Origin: Archegozetes longisetosus
Taxonomy: Eukaryota > Arthropoda > Arachnida > Sarcoptiformes > Trhypochthoniidae
DNA: 64,000 nucleotides
Assembly (NCBI GenBank): GCA_018873245.2
Contig: JAEMBT020000001.1
Coordinates: forward strand, 11,376,220-11,440,219
Direction: 5' to 3'
A program made the position numbers and the translations under genes. Below, piece by piece: positions 1-11,851 of this stretch (the first letter of the stretch is position 1; every line of letters begins with the position of its first letter). The notes below the pieces were generated by a model. That model saw only the letters and a list, made by a program, of their open reading frames with translations, searched no databases and was not told the origin of the DNA.

Positions 1-2
1 TT

Positions 3-281
3 CTTGTGATTCGAGGAAAGGAAAGGAACTTGTTCGAGCTCATGGTAAATGCGAGCAGATCTGCCTTTTTCGTTCAGTTGGAAGATGTAGATATTGGATT
101 TATGGCTGAAGATATTAAAATTCAAAGATTCCACATTAAAGATTTTCATGAGGAGAAAGTTCTTCCCCTGGATAAAAGTATTTATGAGAAGCTTATTACT
201 TCTCATTATATAACAGACGAAGAGAAGTACTTTTTATGGAGACGAATGAAGAATAAACAAAATAAGCCTTATAAGAAGTAG
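3..281 (+). CDS. 3'-terminal exon of an unidentified gene (left end outside window)
   Basis: The frame is already open at the left edge and runs 93 codons to a TAG at 279-281. The peptide is lysine-rich at its C-terminus, ends NKQNKPYKK and has no recognisable domain. Its composition (mixed hydrophobic and charged, few low-complexity runs) is coding-like. An AATAAA lies at 369-374, about 90 bases after the stop, as expected for a last exon. No acceptor site is visible because the exon continues leftwards. Function cannot be assigned from this piece; it could also be a single-exon gene truncated by the window. Confidence 0.5.
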   Translation, partial: LVIRGKERNLFELMVNASRSAFFVQLEDVDIGFMAEDIKIQRFHIKDFHEEKVLPLDKSIYEKLITSHYITDEEKYFLWRRMKNKQNKPYKK

Positions 282-368
282 CCGGAGAAGGAGCAGAAGA
301 AAATTACTGGATTAAGAGGGATAGAGAAACTGAATTGAAGTTATTTTACGATATCCTTATAGGACGTT

Positions 369-374
369 AATAAA
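369..374 (+). promoter_or_regulatory. polyadenylation signal AATAAA
   Basis: Canonical hexamer about 90 bases downstream of the stop of the first gene; its position suits 3' end formation of that transcript. Confidence 0.4.
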
Positions 375-814
375 CTGAACATTTCTGCTGATATTTGCTT
401 TCGATTTTATCTAACTTAATTGTTTAGTACAGCCTGCAATTAATGTTGGAAAATTTCTATAAATTATTTTTCATGAGAAACTTTCTGGAAATATTTCTAA
501 ATATGTTTCTATAGAATAGAAATTTTCCTCCTTCGAATATAGTGAAACTCAGATACATGAAATAAAATAAGATGTATTAATACACTTTTTTAAGCTTATA
601 AGTACAAGATTGTTTTTAAATGTAGCGAATCTGAAACTTGAATCATTTTGCGAATTGGAAGGTTTATATATAAAAGCCAATATTTTTACTAAATAGTTAG
701 TATTGTTTGAAAATCAGCTAATTTCTTAAAATAATTGTGGAGAATAACTAAAAATATTTAATATCAATGAATGAATGATTAATTTTTAAACGTTTAAATT
801 TGTGTGACTATTCC

Positions 815-2785
815 AATAGGAGGTTCATGTCAAGCAAAGAGAAGCTCATGATTTTTTAAAAATAAGCTCACTAGAAGAAAATCACTCCATCTTTAATGTG
901 AAGCTATCTTTCAAGAATCGTTGTGGAAACTTTCTGGAAGTTTTTTCAAGTAACTCTTAGAAACTTTCTTTTTACAACACTACATGCAACACAAGCCATT
1001 ACCCTGTTCAGCATATGTCACTCAGTATTTTAAAACGTATTTCCGAAATTTTTCATTAAAGTTTTAACTTCTAAGAGATAGATATTATAATTGAAGTTAT
1101 CTAAGCGCTAGCTATAAATAATAAACTATCACTAGCCACTCGAACAATATTTACATTCACTATTTCTATGACAATTACAAAAAATCCTTCTCTGAGTTAC
1201 GTTATATTTTCTTTATTAGACATCTTAAAAGTTTTTGACTTTTCTCACATGCATCAAGTCTGAAAAACTGTCGCATATATCTAGTAACAATTCTTGGTTA
1301 CCATATTAGAAATAATGAATTATTTTATTATCATTTTATTTCATTTACACTTTTTTATTTAGTATGATTATAGTTAGGTGTGCTTTAAGGCTAGCAAAAG
1401 TTACACTACCAGTGTGTTTATTTAGGACATATATTTAAAGAATATGAAGAATTCAAAGAATGAGCATTTTTAATATTGTTCACTGGGTTAACATTATTTT
1501 ATAAACTAATGCAGAAAAAATCAAAACTAAAGTCAATTAGAAGAACAAAAGCAAAACCCAAATAAAGTCAAATTTAAACAAAACTTGAAAGCGATTTCCC
1601 TGGAAACCGAAGCACGAATTTTCCAATGAAGGTTTCACAGAATGAACTAAATGTCATAAAAGGTATAAAATCACACAATTTAAACAAAAGTGTAAGTTAT
1701 GGAATACAAAAAATGTCTTCCCTCTATTAGGTTATTTATTATATTAAGCAAATCTCCTAAACAGTGGCATTATGCTTATCGTTGGAGGCATAATCACTTG
1801 AGTACAATCTTTAGTCTTGAAAAGCGAGTTTTAATTGTTTTAACGCTGTAAATTATGCTACTTTTCAGACTTGTTTACATTGATCTCATCAAAATCAGGG
1901 CTTTCTTGAGCGATATTTAAATGTTGAAATTACTTGTCAGTCAACGTAAGACAATCGTGCCTTACATGACGTTACCCTTTGCCAAAAACTTAGTTCTTGT
2001 CTCGACGGTTATTTGAAATCTTCGTGAATAGGCGATTGCTTTGAACTAGTATAGTTGCTAAATAATTTTTGCTATAAAGCACTATTGCTTTTGGTTGCAA
2101 TCAAATTAATTTTAAGGACCACAACTGTTTCAACTTCGACTACAACTGTTATGATGAAAGTAAAACCTGTAAATATATAAAATGGCTCTCTTTTCAAAAC
2201 TTTGCTAAAAAACGTTCACATTTGCTACTAACAATTATATATTAATGTAAAATATTAAAGAAGTTTATCGTTAATATGAAAATAAGTTGAAAATTATATA
2301 AATTTCAAGCACCTCTCAACAGTAGTACAAGAATAGTATTAAACATTTCATTAACTATCAAGTAGAATAAAATCCTGTCTAATATTAATGGCTGATTTCA
2401 AGCCAAGAAAAATATCATTTTACAGAAGTTTAGAGTTACACAACTATTTAATCTTGTTCTAATAGGAGATTCGTGTCATGTAAATGAGAGGTTCACATTT
2501 TTCAAAGTTCAGCAAATGGAAACCTCTCAATCTTTGAAGATAAATTATCTTTCAAGAGCTCTTTAGGAAATTTGTGTAAATCTTGAGGAATTTCTAGTAA
2601 CTATTTGCAGGATACATACAATATACACTCCGTTATCCATTTTAGAATGTATCTAATAGAAAATCGTGATTAGTAAATGCATAATATATATTTTTATTGT
2701 TAATTTATTTCATTATTATTCTTTATTTAATTTGGTTACTATTCGTGCATTCTAGGGCTTGTAAAAGCTACATTCAAATTATAAA
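815..2785. repeat. Diverged segmental duplication in the gene-free stretch 282-2810
   Basis: Two stretches in the same orientation resemble each other. About 826-950 matches 2463-2600 (both begin TAGGAG and share ATCTTTCAAGA inside), and about 1270-1405 matches 2650-2775 (both end near GCTNGYAAAAGYTACA). Similarity is roughly two thirds by eye, with indels; the second copy is shorter. Either an old tandem duplication or two copies of one decayed repeat family. No gene is seen in 282-2810. Confidence 0.4.
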
Positions 2786-2810
2786 TATTCAGGTTTTTAT
2801 AAAATACTAA

Positions 2811-3832
2811 TTAAATATTTGCTGCTTTTCTTTCAGCCCAAAGGGGGTTCTTTAGAGTCCACTCGATCAGCTTACGAAGAGAGTCTTCAAAACCAATTTT
2901 CATTTTCCAACCGGCTTCCATTATCTTAGTCCCATCCAATGCATAACGTAGGTCATGTCCAGGTCTAGTGGAGTGAACATCGACCAGCTTGTAGATGAGT
3001 TTCTTACCCAGAATATCAGCTATGAGTTGAGCCATTTCCAAGTTGTTTACCTCCCGTTCGCCTACTATGTGCCACTTATCCGGTCGGTCAGCACCACCCG
3101 CGTAGGTCGACACCTGATCACGTTTTAGAAGGAAAAGTATTGCGTCGGCCATATTTCTTGCGTGAAGATAGAACCGGGAGCCGATTCGTCCCTCAGATGC
3201 CGCGTGTACATGTACTTCTTCGCCAGCAATGACCTTTGCGATAGTATTGGGTATAAACTTTTCTGGGTCTTGTGTCTCCCCGATGAGGTTCATGCAATTA
3301 GTTATAATGACAGGGACTCCATATGTCCTCCAGTAGCTTATGCCAATCGCCTCCTGAGCTGCTTTCGAGGCACTGTACGGATTACTGGGAATAACAGATT
3401 CCCACTCCCGGTGCTGGTGATTATCAGGAGCTGGACCGTATATCTCATCTGTACTAACCTGTAGGAACACCTTGGGTTTCACTAAACGCGCAAACTCCAA
3501 CAGATGAAGAACTAAAGCCACGTTGTTCTGGACGAAAGGAACAGGACTATCTATCGATCGATCGACGTGAGATTCAGACGCGTAGTTAATTATGTAGTCC
3601 ACTTGGCCGAACTTGGCGGCGGTTGTGTCGTTTATCGGACAAGACAGGTCACACTTGATCACCTCTACCCTAGGCCACCACTCGTCTTTGTCAACCGCCA
3701 CTGTTATCCTCTCGGGGAGACCCTGTGCGAAAAGCTGACCGGACAGACCACTTCCCAGTCAGTGTTGATCATAAAGTGTCTGAGGCAGTGGGAACCAAGG
3801 AAACCAGCTGCTCCTGTTAGTAAAACTCTCAT
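2811..3832 (-). CDS. Nucleotide-sugar 4,6-dehydratase (RmlB/TGDS-like), intronless, one frame slip
   Basis: Short-chain dehydrogenase family enzyme expected to use NAD to turn dTDP- or UDP-glucose into the 4-keto-6-deoxy sugar, the first step toward rhamnose-type sugars. Reading from the ATG at 3832, the N-terminus has the Rossmann glycine motif GAAGFLGSH. Further on are the catalytic TDE in STDEIYGP and the YxxxK pair in YSASKAA. Total length would be about 340 residues, normal for the family. The two parts lie in different frames: near 3717-3724, where homologs read HRGLPERI, one base seems to be missing from a G run, so the first frame stops shortly after. This may be a sequencing slip or a real lesion. 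The gene has no introns and is clearly GC-richer than its surroundings, which raises the possibility of horizontal origin. Sugar specificity cannot be decided from sequence alone. Confidence 0.85.
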
Positions 3833-4585
3833 CGTTCGAATGCGAAGTTGAATATCTGTATAATAAAGTAGGAATTGAATTGGGCTACAACTTACATCTA
3901 TTTACTTTCGACTTTTATAGGAAATATGGGAACATTTTTTTGATGAAATTGGTAAAATTAACCAATCGTAAGACACTTTTATTCATTAAGCATAGATTAC
4001 GAAATTTAACACGTTTTAAGTATTTCAATTTTCTATTACATCTAAACATTTAACATTTGTTTTATGAAACATATTGCAGAATAATAGGATGAAACTAGAT
4101 ATAACATTAAATTGAAGTGAAGAAATCACAAGTGTTTCAAGTTAGTATTAAAATATGTGTTTATATATAGAGACAGGAAGCTTGCGACTTTCATATTTTT
4201 ATCTCTCATTTGATTGATCTCAAAGTTGAATATAAGTTTCAATCGCATAAAAAATAGATTTTTTATACACATTTATAAATGCCTATAACTGCCTTTTAAG
4301 CGTTAGGTCTTATTCAAAATAAGACTCGTCATTTTAATTTTAGCTTTAATTAATAATTTTAATAAAAAGCTTTTTTTATTTAAGTTTAAATAATGTTAAA
4401 AGAGTCATTAATGAGATATTAACCTCTCGAAATATTGAATTTAAAGTCATTGACATTATATATTTGTATTAGATATTGAAAATTGTACTGAAAAAGTACA
4501 TTAAATTGATGTGATACATTTTGTATAGTTTTATATATAATTATATAAAATTATAAAATATATGTTTTTAAAATATATATATATA
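3833..4585. other. AT-rich gene-free stretch
   Basis: Upstream region of the minus-strand dehydratase. A possible acceptor (TATACAG, minus strand, near 3858) could end a 5' UTR intron, but no coding exon is seen. The rest is AT-rich without a recognisable feature. Confidence 0.4.
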
Positions 4586-5068
4586 ATTTTAAGGTTCCAC
4601 GTCTTTGCTTCCAAAACATTCACTTCCAACGTCTTTACTTTCAATGCGTCTTTACTTCCAATACCTTTACGTCCAACGACTTTAAATACAGTTAGTTCCA
4701 AAATACTCAATGAAAACTTCAATGAGATATTCTGCATTGTGTGCGAACCGGACAGAATTTAATAGAGTACACTATAAATCATTTCAGTTTAATAAGATTT
4801 AGTACGATTTAGTGCAATTTAATGAATTACACATCTCGTAAGGATTCAATGTTATTCATTAGAGTCTATCTCAATCAAGTAAAATTCAATAATACAGTTA
4901 TTTTCACATCAAACCTGTTCCATTCCATTGATTTCAGTTTGAATTTATTTTAAAGTTTTCATTGAGTATTTTGGAACTAACTGTATTTAAAGTCGTTGGA
5001 CGTAGAGATATTGGAAGTAAAGACGTTGGAAGTAATGTACTGGAAGCAAAGACGTGGAACCAAAATTT
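4586..5068. repeat. Long inverted-repeat element with internal ladder of short repeats
   Basis: Arms of about 120 bases, roughly 4591-4714 and 4948-5063, are inverted copies. The outer ends read GGTTCCACGTCTTTGCTTCC and its complement, the inner ends TCAATGAAAACTT and its complement. Each arm holds three to four short repeats built on GTCTTTACTTCCAA. The 230-base centre is AT-rich with YYTTTAGTRCRATTTA-like repeats. This fits a foldback or MITE-type non-autonomous element. Target duplications are not clear, and short frames inside look accidental. Confidence 0.7.
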
Positions 5069-6406
5069 TCAAAATTCGTCCAGTTTCTGAGCTAGTAAAA
5101 GGTAGTCATCCAATTTTCATAAGCTCTAAAGATTTTACGTTGTACCACTTCTAAAATGTATGGAAAGTCAGATCTAATCCAAGTCAGAAGTAGTCTTGTA
5201 AAATGATAATTATTTACTATATGAATTCTAAGGTATTAAGGCATAACCAGAGTAAAAACTAGTTGCTGTCTCGTCATCTACATAAATAGAATATTTGGCG
5301 AGTTTTCCAATATTTTGGATCAAGTACTTGAGAGATTGCAATATGCCCCAGAAAATTACTTTTACAAAAATTTTGACTTATTTCTCTCAACAGACTCTTT
5401 ATATAATTTGATCTTTCATTAAATCCATGTTTAGCTCATTTAAAGCATATATTTTCCTATTTTTGACCAGTAAGTCATCGATATCATCAACTAATAGATC
5501 AGAAGCTAATACTAAATTTGCTAATAACTTATTTCATTATATTTCTACTATCGGTATGATTAAAATAAGTCATAAAATATAGATTAAATTTTGCGTCTTT
5601 TGTGGATTCTCTTCAACTAGAATTGAAAAAAAATCCAGAGACAATACAACAATCTATGCATAAATTTTTCCCATTTCCTGATACAATTTAAGAGCAGTCA
5701 ATTACAAAAGAAATGGCAGGAAAGCTATTGAAGTCATATATACTCCAAAACCTCTCTGATAAATAACTGAAATTTTTAGTAGTAGTGCTGATCACTGAAA
5801 TCTGATTAGTTCAAACAGTTAAGAACATAAAAATTTTCGTCAATAGTTGTGTGATAATAACCACAAGGAATGCAACCGTAGCTATCAATTTGACTAGTCT
5901 GTACGCATCTGAAGTTTTGTTGGCAGTAGTAGGAATCACATTCAGAACAATACTACAAAAGCTATGAAATACTGACATCAATTTCATTCTCCGATAATAA
6001 ATTCGCTTACGAAAAGAACACGGTAAGTAAATGCCTGAATGGCTATTATTTATCTAGCTCTTAAAGCAGTATATTTGTTACCTTTTATATGAAATATCCT
6101 AGATTTGTTTTGATAGTAATGCAGATAATGAACCGAATGTTGAAGTTTCTGGAGTTTATCTCAGGTAATATCTCTGAACATGAAAGTCCAAATTCACTTA
6201 TTCATCAGAAATTGTAATAAACTCTTCAATATTACTTCATTTTCTTCAGTCAATATTGCGATTGGAATTTTAATAGTGTAAGAGTGAATTTTCGTATACA
6301 GTAATAACTCTTAGACTTTAGCAATTAACAATCTTTATTAATGTATAGATTGAATATAATAAACAAAATTAAAATGCATAACTCTTAGTCTAAGCTCTCA
6401 CTATAT

Positions 6407-6409
<3 letters not shown>
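5069..6409. other. AT-rich gene-free stretch
   Basis: No coding exon, RNA gene or structured repeat seen on either strand. Confidence 0.4.

Positions 6410-6454
<45 letters not shown>
6410..6454. repeat. (CT)n microsatellite
   Basis: Uninterrupted CT dinucleotide run of about 45 bases ending in CTTCT. Confidence 0.95.
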
Positions 6455-6457
<3 letters not shown>

Positions 6458-7239
6458 ACACTTTTCAGACTAACTAATAAAAGGATGTTAGAAATACTTT
6501 CGAGTTGTATTATTTAAAAACTATTCCTAAAGAAGGGATTGTTTAAACATTCTATCATTAAATTTTCAAAACAATTAATTTCCTTTTGTAATTAATACTG
6601 AGTAAGAGTTTACTTTTAGAGTCAAAATAAATTTAAAATACTTTTTAAATATAACAATAGATTCGAGTTTATTTGTATCAAAATTAGTTACTTTGATCCC
6701 ATTGACATAGTAGTGGTAGAAAGGATATGAGCTTTCGATCGGGGTTTCAAATGTTTAAAAGCTCTTGAAACTTTAAAACCAAATATGGAATATTGACGTG
6801 TATACTCACTTGTTGATTCCTTTAAATTCATTTTATGACATCAGGATTAAAATGGTAACCAACCAGATTGTAAGAAAAAATTTTGCCCATAAAACACTCA
6901 TTTTTTCCACAATACCTTCTCCTATGCACAGACTCAGCAGCTACTAAAACAATGTGTTAACGGAAGAGTCTGTCCATAAGATAAGGTAGTATTTTTCTTA
7001 AAACATATGTTTATTGAAGTTGAAGGAAAACTATGAACTCTACTCAATATTATGATTTGTATTATGAGTCTCATGCTGATTACCTTTATTTTGTTAAATA
7101 TAGGATTGAAACTTCATAACTATATTAGAAGGTTGTTGTGAATAAGTACGTGATAGCTTTTCAAATTAAATGCAGAGAGCAACCACTTGATTAACACGAG
7201 ATGAGCTTGATGAAAATGAGGTAAAATTTTCAATATATA

Positions 7240-8215
7240 TTAGGCTTCCAACTGTCCAGGCCTGACCTGGATCGTCCAGTTTTCGGGGGTCTTGTCCAGT
7301 GACCAGTGCTGGGTCTGACCTGGACATTGTAATGTCCAGTTTTTTATCATTGACAATATATCTCAAATAAAAATATGTATATAATGTTAAAAAAATGATA
7401 ACTGATTACATAATGTAATATAGGTTTGTTTTTCACATACAATAAGCATGTAATAAGTTTATTATACATTATTATATGAAATATTGTGGACAATAATGAG
7501 TACAAACAATGGTAATTTTTTACAAAACATTAATCGATAACTTTTTTAATGGTCTAATAGTTTATGGCATTGAAATGTAGTGTAATGTAAAATTATTTAA
7601 TTGAAATATGATATGATTTGTGCGAGAAATGAGTGATAAAACTCGGAATCAGTCACCCGATAGGAAACGGGTCAAGAGGTGGACACAATTTAATGACAAT
7701 TGGCTTCAATTGGAAGAGTTTAAGTGTTGGCTACAGAAGGAAAACGATGATTACACAGCATTTTGTAAATTGTGCTCAAAATCAATGACAACTAAGTATG
7801 AGGGCATCAAAGTATTGAATGACCACAATCTGAGACCAAAACATATCGACAGAGTGAAGCAATTTAAAAGCAATGCAAAATTGTCAAAATTTTTGAATAA
7901 ATCGTTGCCGAAAGAGTCAGAGGAAGTGATAATATCAGAGCTGTGTTTGACATACCATACAGTATCACATCATTTAAGTTATCTATCGACAGATTGCAAT
8001 ATTAAGTTAATGAGAGATCTCTTTCGGGACTCTAAGACATGTCAAGGCATACAATACGGACGAACCAAACTCGAAGCCATCTCTAAAAACGTTTTGTGTC
8101 CCGTCTCTATTGAACAACATTTAAGTGCCATTAAATGACTGTCCAGTTTTGTCCAGTATTTTAGACAAAATTTAATACCTAATCCAGTTTTTTTATTTTT
8201 CAGTTGGCAGCCGTA
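7240..8215 (+). mobile_element. Deleted hAT-superfamily DNA transposon with 8-bp target duplication
   Basis: The ends are imperfect inverted repeats: left TTAGGCTTCCAACTG, right (inverted) TACGGCTGCCAACTG. The element is flanked by AATATATA on both sides (7232-7239 and 8216-8223), an 8-bp target duplication as in hAT elements; the flank is low-complexity, so the duplication alone is weak evidence. Several GTCCAG motifs sit just inside both ends, as expected for subterminal transposase-binding repeats. It carries only the N-terminal part of a transposase gene (7629-8138), so it is an internal deletion derivative of about 976 bases. Confidence 0.75.
7629..8138 (+). CDS. N-terminal fragment of a hAT transposase (BED-like zinc finger)
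   Basis: An open frame of 169 codons from the ATG at 7629 (a GTG three codons upstream is also in frame). It has a lysine/arginine-rich start, then a BED-like finger with FCKLCSK and, about 30 residues on, HNLRPKHIDR. This is followed by the segment LTYHTVSHHLSYLSTDCNIK and TKLEAISKNVLCPVS. That order matches the N-terminal region of hAT proteins common in aphid, hydra and mite genomes. The catalytic RNase-H-like part and the dimerisation domain are absent because the element ends soon after. The product might still bind its own termini; this is inference. A related internal fragment lies at 63.4-64 kb. Confidence 0.75.
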   Translation: MSDKTRNQSPDRKRVKRWTQFNDNWLQLEEFKCWLQKENDDYTAFCKLCSKSMTTKYEGIKVLNDHNLRPKHIDRVKQFKSNAKLSKFLNKSLPKESEEVIISELCLTYHTVSHHLSYLSTDCNIKLMRDLFRDSKTCQGIQYGRTKLEAISKNVLCPVSIEQHLSAIK

Positions 8216-8589
8216 AATATATATCGTGATTTTGGAAAAATATCATCAAAACAACGTAGGCTTTATTGATAAAACTTTAGATTATTTAAGAAATTCAATA
8301 TAGACGAAGAAATTAACTTAGAAAAGTTTTTATTTCTCATGATATGAGTTAATATTTCAAAGCCAATTCTTACTAATGCTAGTCTATAACAATGAATTTA
8401 ATCCATACCTCTTAAAATACTGAGAATAAAAAGAGGAACTTAATCTTCTCGAATCTAAAAATTAAAAGATGCGTGAAAAGATAATCAAATATGTGTCTTG
8501 CAATTTTTCTCAATTAATTATTGACCAATTTCAGATAAGATAAATAATGTTAAATGTTGTGATTAATTAGATTGTGATTTTGTGATGCA

Positions 8590-8745
8590 AAACTTCATTA
8601 TAGTCTCTAATTAGATTCAAAACATTTTTATGTGATTAAAAACTAATTCACAAAGCATAGAATGTGAAATACAATGTGAATTAGTTGTAAAATTACACAA
8701 AAAATGTTTTGAATCTTATTGAGGACTATAATGATTCCGCAAAGT
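8590..8745. repeat. Hairpin-forming inverted repeat
   Basis: Arms of about 60 bases (8592-8650 and 8680-8742) share CATTATAGTC and AGATTCAAAACATTTTT in inverted order, with a loop of about 35 bases. Probably a small MITE; nothing else is seen between 8216 and 9354. Confidence 0.6.
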
Positions 8746-9354
8746 TCAATTAGTGAATATGAATTCGGGTCTAGTCTGGTACCGATTCTCTAGGATTTTT
8801 CGGAATGAACTATCTTTGATTAAAGCGATCCTACCAGAGCTACGGATTAGTCACAGGTAGTTCTATGTCTCCTTAATTGATGCTATCGTAATCTGACCTA
8901 ACCCGTATTTAATTCCTGAGTCAGCAAAGTGGTAAATAAGTGTATTGTGTAATTGTGTAATTGTGTAGATTCTCACGTAAACATAGTTGTTGATAATATC
9001 AAAAAAGTTTTAAACAATCCTAGAAAGCTTCTACCAAGAAGCAATATTTTCTCCTAAAAAACTGCTACTAAGAATCTACTATACTATACTATACCTACAG
9101 AACTGTTACTGTATCTTAGAAAACATCATAACTTAACAATTAGATTTTTTATTATTGTCACTCCATTTTTGCTCTTGTCATAATAAACAGATGATTATAT
9201 AGTTTCACATAAAATTTAAAATAATCTCTTACTGTTTAAATAAGTATTTTATTCAAATTTCTGATTAAATTCTAAGTAAAATTGAAAACTAGTTTCAACT
9301 ACAGTGCATTTCGGTTAATGGAGAAATATTGTAAGGTTAAGAATATAGACTTTG

Positions 9355-10315
9355 TTATTTCCATTGGGAAACTCTAACGAAATCAACTTCCATAGTAGGT
9401 TTTGGCCAATGCTTTGCTTCTTCCACAGTCAATGTTCCATATATGTTTTTGGGAAAGAAATTTCCGCCAACGGCTATATTAAAAATCCAATAGAATGGCT
9501 GATCAAAAGGTTGACCATTTTTGGTGTAAGGGTTATTTCCTTTTCCTGACCACATACTATGATTGATCGATTCCTTATGAAATTGTTTATTATCGACAAG
9601 CCATCGAATTTCATTGACGTCCCACTCCAATCCAAACAGATGCCAGTCTTGGCTAAAGTCGAAAGGAAAAGTTATTTCTTCACTTCCAGAAGACTTGTAA
9701 TTAGGATCTTCTCCTCCATAACTAATAGTGGCTTCAGTTTGACTAGACCTCTCGCCTCTTGACTCCATAATATCTATTTCTCCACTGGCAGGCCACCCGC
9801 CGTAAACATCTTTCTTTGGCATCAACCAAATTGCAGGCCATAAATGCTTACCTTTAGGCAAACGAGCTTTGGCTTCAAACTTTCCATAAGCCCACGACTT
9901 TCTCGACGTTATTCTGCCTGATGTGTAATTTCTACCATTGTGTGCTTCCACATGTACTTCAATGGTTAAGTGACCGTTTTCTACCCTAACATTCTTTGTA
10001 TTTTCAACGGTATAGCATTCAAGCTCTTCATTACCCCAACCTTTTATTTGAATTTCATATGTTATAAATTACTCATTTACTGTCAAATTCTTATAAATAC
10101 CATCACATCCTATTCAAAAATTGGAAAAGTAATTATCATTGAAAATAGCAGATCAATCAATTAAATAATGGACGAATACCTTCGTCGTAATCCCAATCTG
10201 TTAGGTTGAGTTTATTTCCATTAAAGTTGTCTTCCCAAACCAAATGCCAATCGGCGTTTATTGGAGAGAAGACTGTTATCAAACTCAAGTAGGTAACAAC
10301 AGCAAACTGCTTCAT
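9355..10315 (-). CDS. Secreted GH16 beta-1,3-glucanase-like enzyme, two exons
   Basis: CDS exons 10315-10180 and 10040-9355 on the minus strand; the intron (139 bases) starts GTATTC and ends AAAG, and phase 1 is kept across the join. The 273-residue product starts with signal peptide MKQFAVVTYLSLITVFSPINA, then DWHLVWEDNF, the usual GH16 N-terminus. The catalytic motif is GEIDIMES with E133 (nucleophile), D135 and E138 (acid/base). Downstream HLFGLEWDVNEIRWLVDN and the C-terminal FDQPFYWIFNIAVGGNF plus EVDFVRVSQW complete the jelly-roll. All key residues are present, so active hydrolysis of beta-1,3-glucan (fungal or algal wall digestion, or defence) is likely, unlike the inactive insect recognition proteins that lose these glutamates. 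A minus-strand AATAAA lies near 9248-9253. Confidence 0.92.
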
Positions 10316-10839
10316 TTTTCAAGATTAACCTACAAAACCGAAAATTTCTCCTCGATAAAGTGAACTCATGATCGAAAAGAGATTTTTTTAAATTAGAATA
10401 TGAGAAGATTCCGAGTAGAACTTAAGAATCAATACAGTTAAATTCTCTTGTATTTTCCAGTTGTGCATTGCTATTTTCAATGCGAGGTTATTGTAAGGTT
10501 ATGTGATAAATTAATTTAACATATGACTTCTTTAGTGTTCATAATCAGTTTAAAGTGTTTTTAATTATTTTTTCTCAGTTCGATTAACTTTCAAATATTT
10601 TAATCTATGCCTATTTTAAATTTGGTTTAAAACACACTTTAGATTAATTATGGCAACAGCCTGTTATATCTTAAGTTAAGTGATCTCACAGACCTAACAA
10701 AAGCCTAACACTGTAAATCGCAATGTGAACATAGTAAATGTTCGTAAATTTAGCTGTAAGTATATCTTATGTTATATTCTACTGCTACTATACTAAACAC
10801 TCAAAATTTGCTTGTTAATGAGCTTCTACTATATCGAAT

Positions 10840-11080
10840 TCAGTGCACAGCATTCAGTGCAGAATTTGCTGGACAAGGCTGGTACTTATCATATCATGTT
10901 GCACTTATCTCAAAGATCATACATACTAAATCCTATCGAAAGTTATTCTCTATTTTTCTAACCATTTGGGTTTTAATGTACTACTAGTATACACAATCTT
11001 TGAGGTCAGCAGAACATGATGAGACGAGTTGCAGCCCTGCCTGGCAAATTTAGGTGCAATCCAATTCGCAACACAGCAAA
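10840..11080. repeat. Imperfect palindromic repeat
   Basis: About 90-base arms (10845-10935 and 10985-11075) are inverted copies at perhaps 70-75 percent; shared blocks include TTTGCTGGACAAGGCTG-like and CAAAGAT. Short frames across it follow from the repeat and look non-coding. 11081-11851 holds nothing recognisable. Confidence 0.5.
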
Positions 11081-11851
11081 TCGACTCAGCTTGAACAACT
11101 GTACTTAATCGCGCTGATTGCAATATTCAACTTCACTATACCTGTAGTTCGAGTGGCCTGTATCTATAAGATAAATACAATTTGAATTGTAAGATATTTA
11201 CATATTTAATTTTATCAGATGTATAAATTGAGCTATAACAAGTCCAATGTTTAGGAAAAGAAATGTTAATACTTTGCATATAATTATAGTATTAGTATAT
11301 AAAAATTGAATTTGTTGAATTGAAAGAAGAAAATTTACAAATAAATCAAAATTTTTGTTGAGATTAATATACACTAAAAGATACAATAGCTTACATTCTA
11401 TTTTATAAACATTTTAAGTTTAAATATTATCATAAACCTTAAAATACGTACACTTAGGACAAGCAAATTTTAGATTTTATTTCAGAGACTCAAGAAAGTA
11501 ATATTTATTCTTTTAACTGAGTAATCAACTTTTGAAGAAGAAAACTGAATAATAATCTGCAGGTTGTTTGTCTAATTCGTAAATCAAAATCCTGTTTAAA
11601 TTTATCGAATGTGTTTGCTTTCACACACACTTATCATTGATATGGAAGATAGCTCTAAATATATCAGTTACTAACTGGTTTACCAATATCAATAATTTTT
11701 AACTTTGAATCAACTTCTGAGTCACATATATATTTTTTAAAATATAAAAACAATCAGAAGACTAGTTTGCGGCAACAAGGGTAATTAGTAATAATGATAG
11801 GATTAGTAAAGTAGGTAGGGTTAATAGGACTCGTGTCGTTAGTAGTGTAAG

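Noticed and set aside
10769-10987. A 72-codon plus-strand frame
   Set aside because: Lies in a palindromic repeat, no domain, no splice or polyA context.
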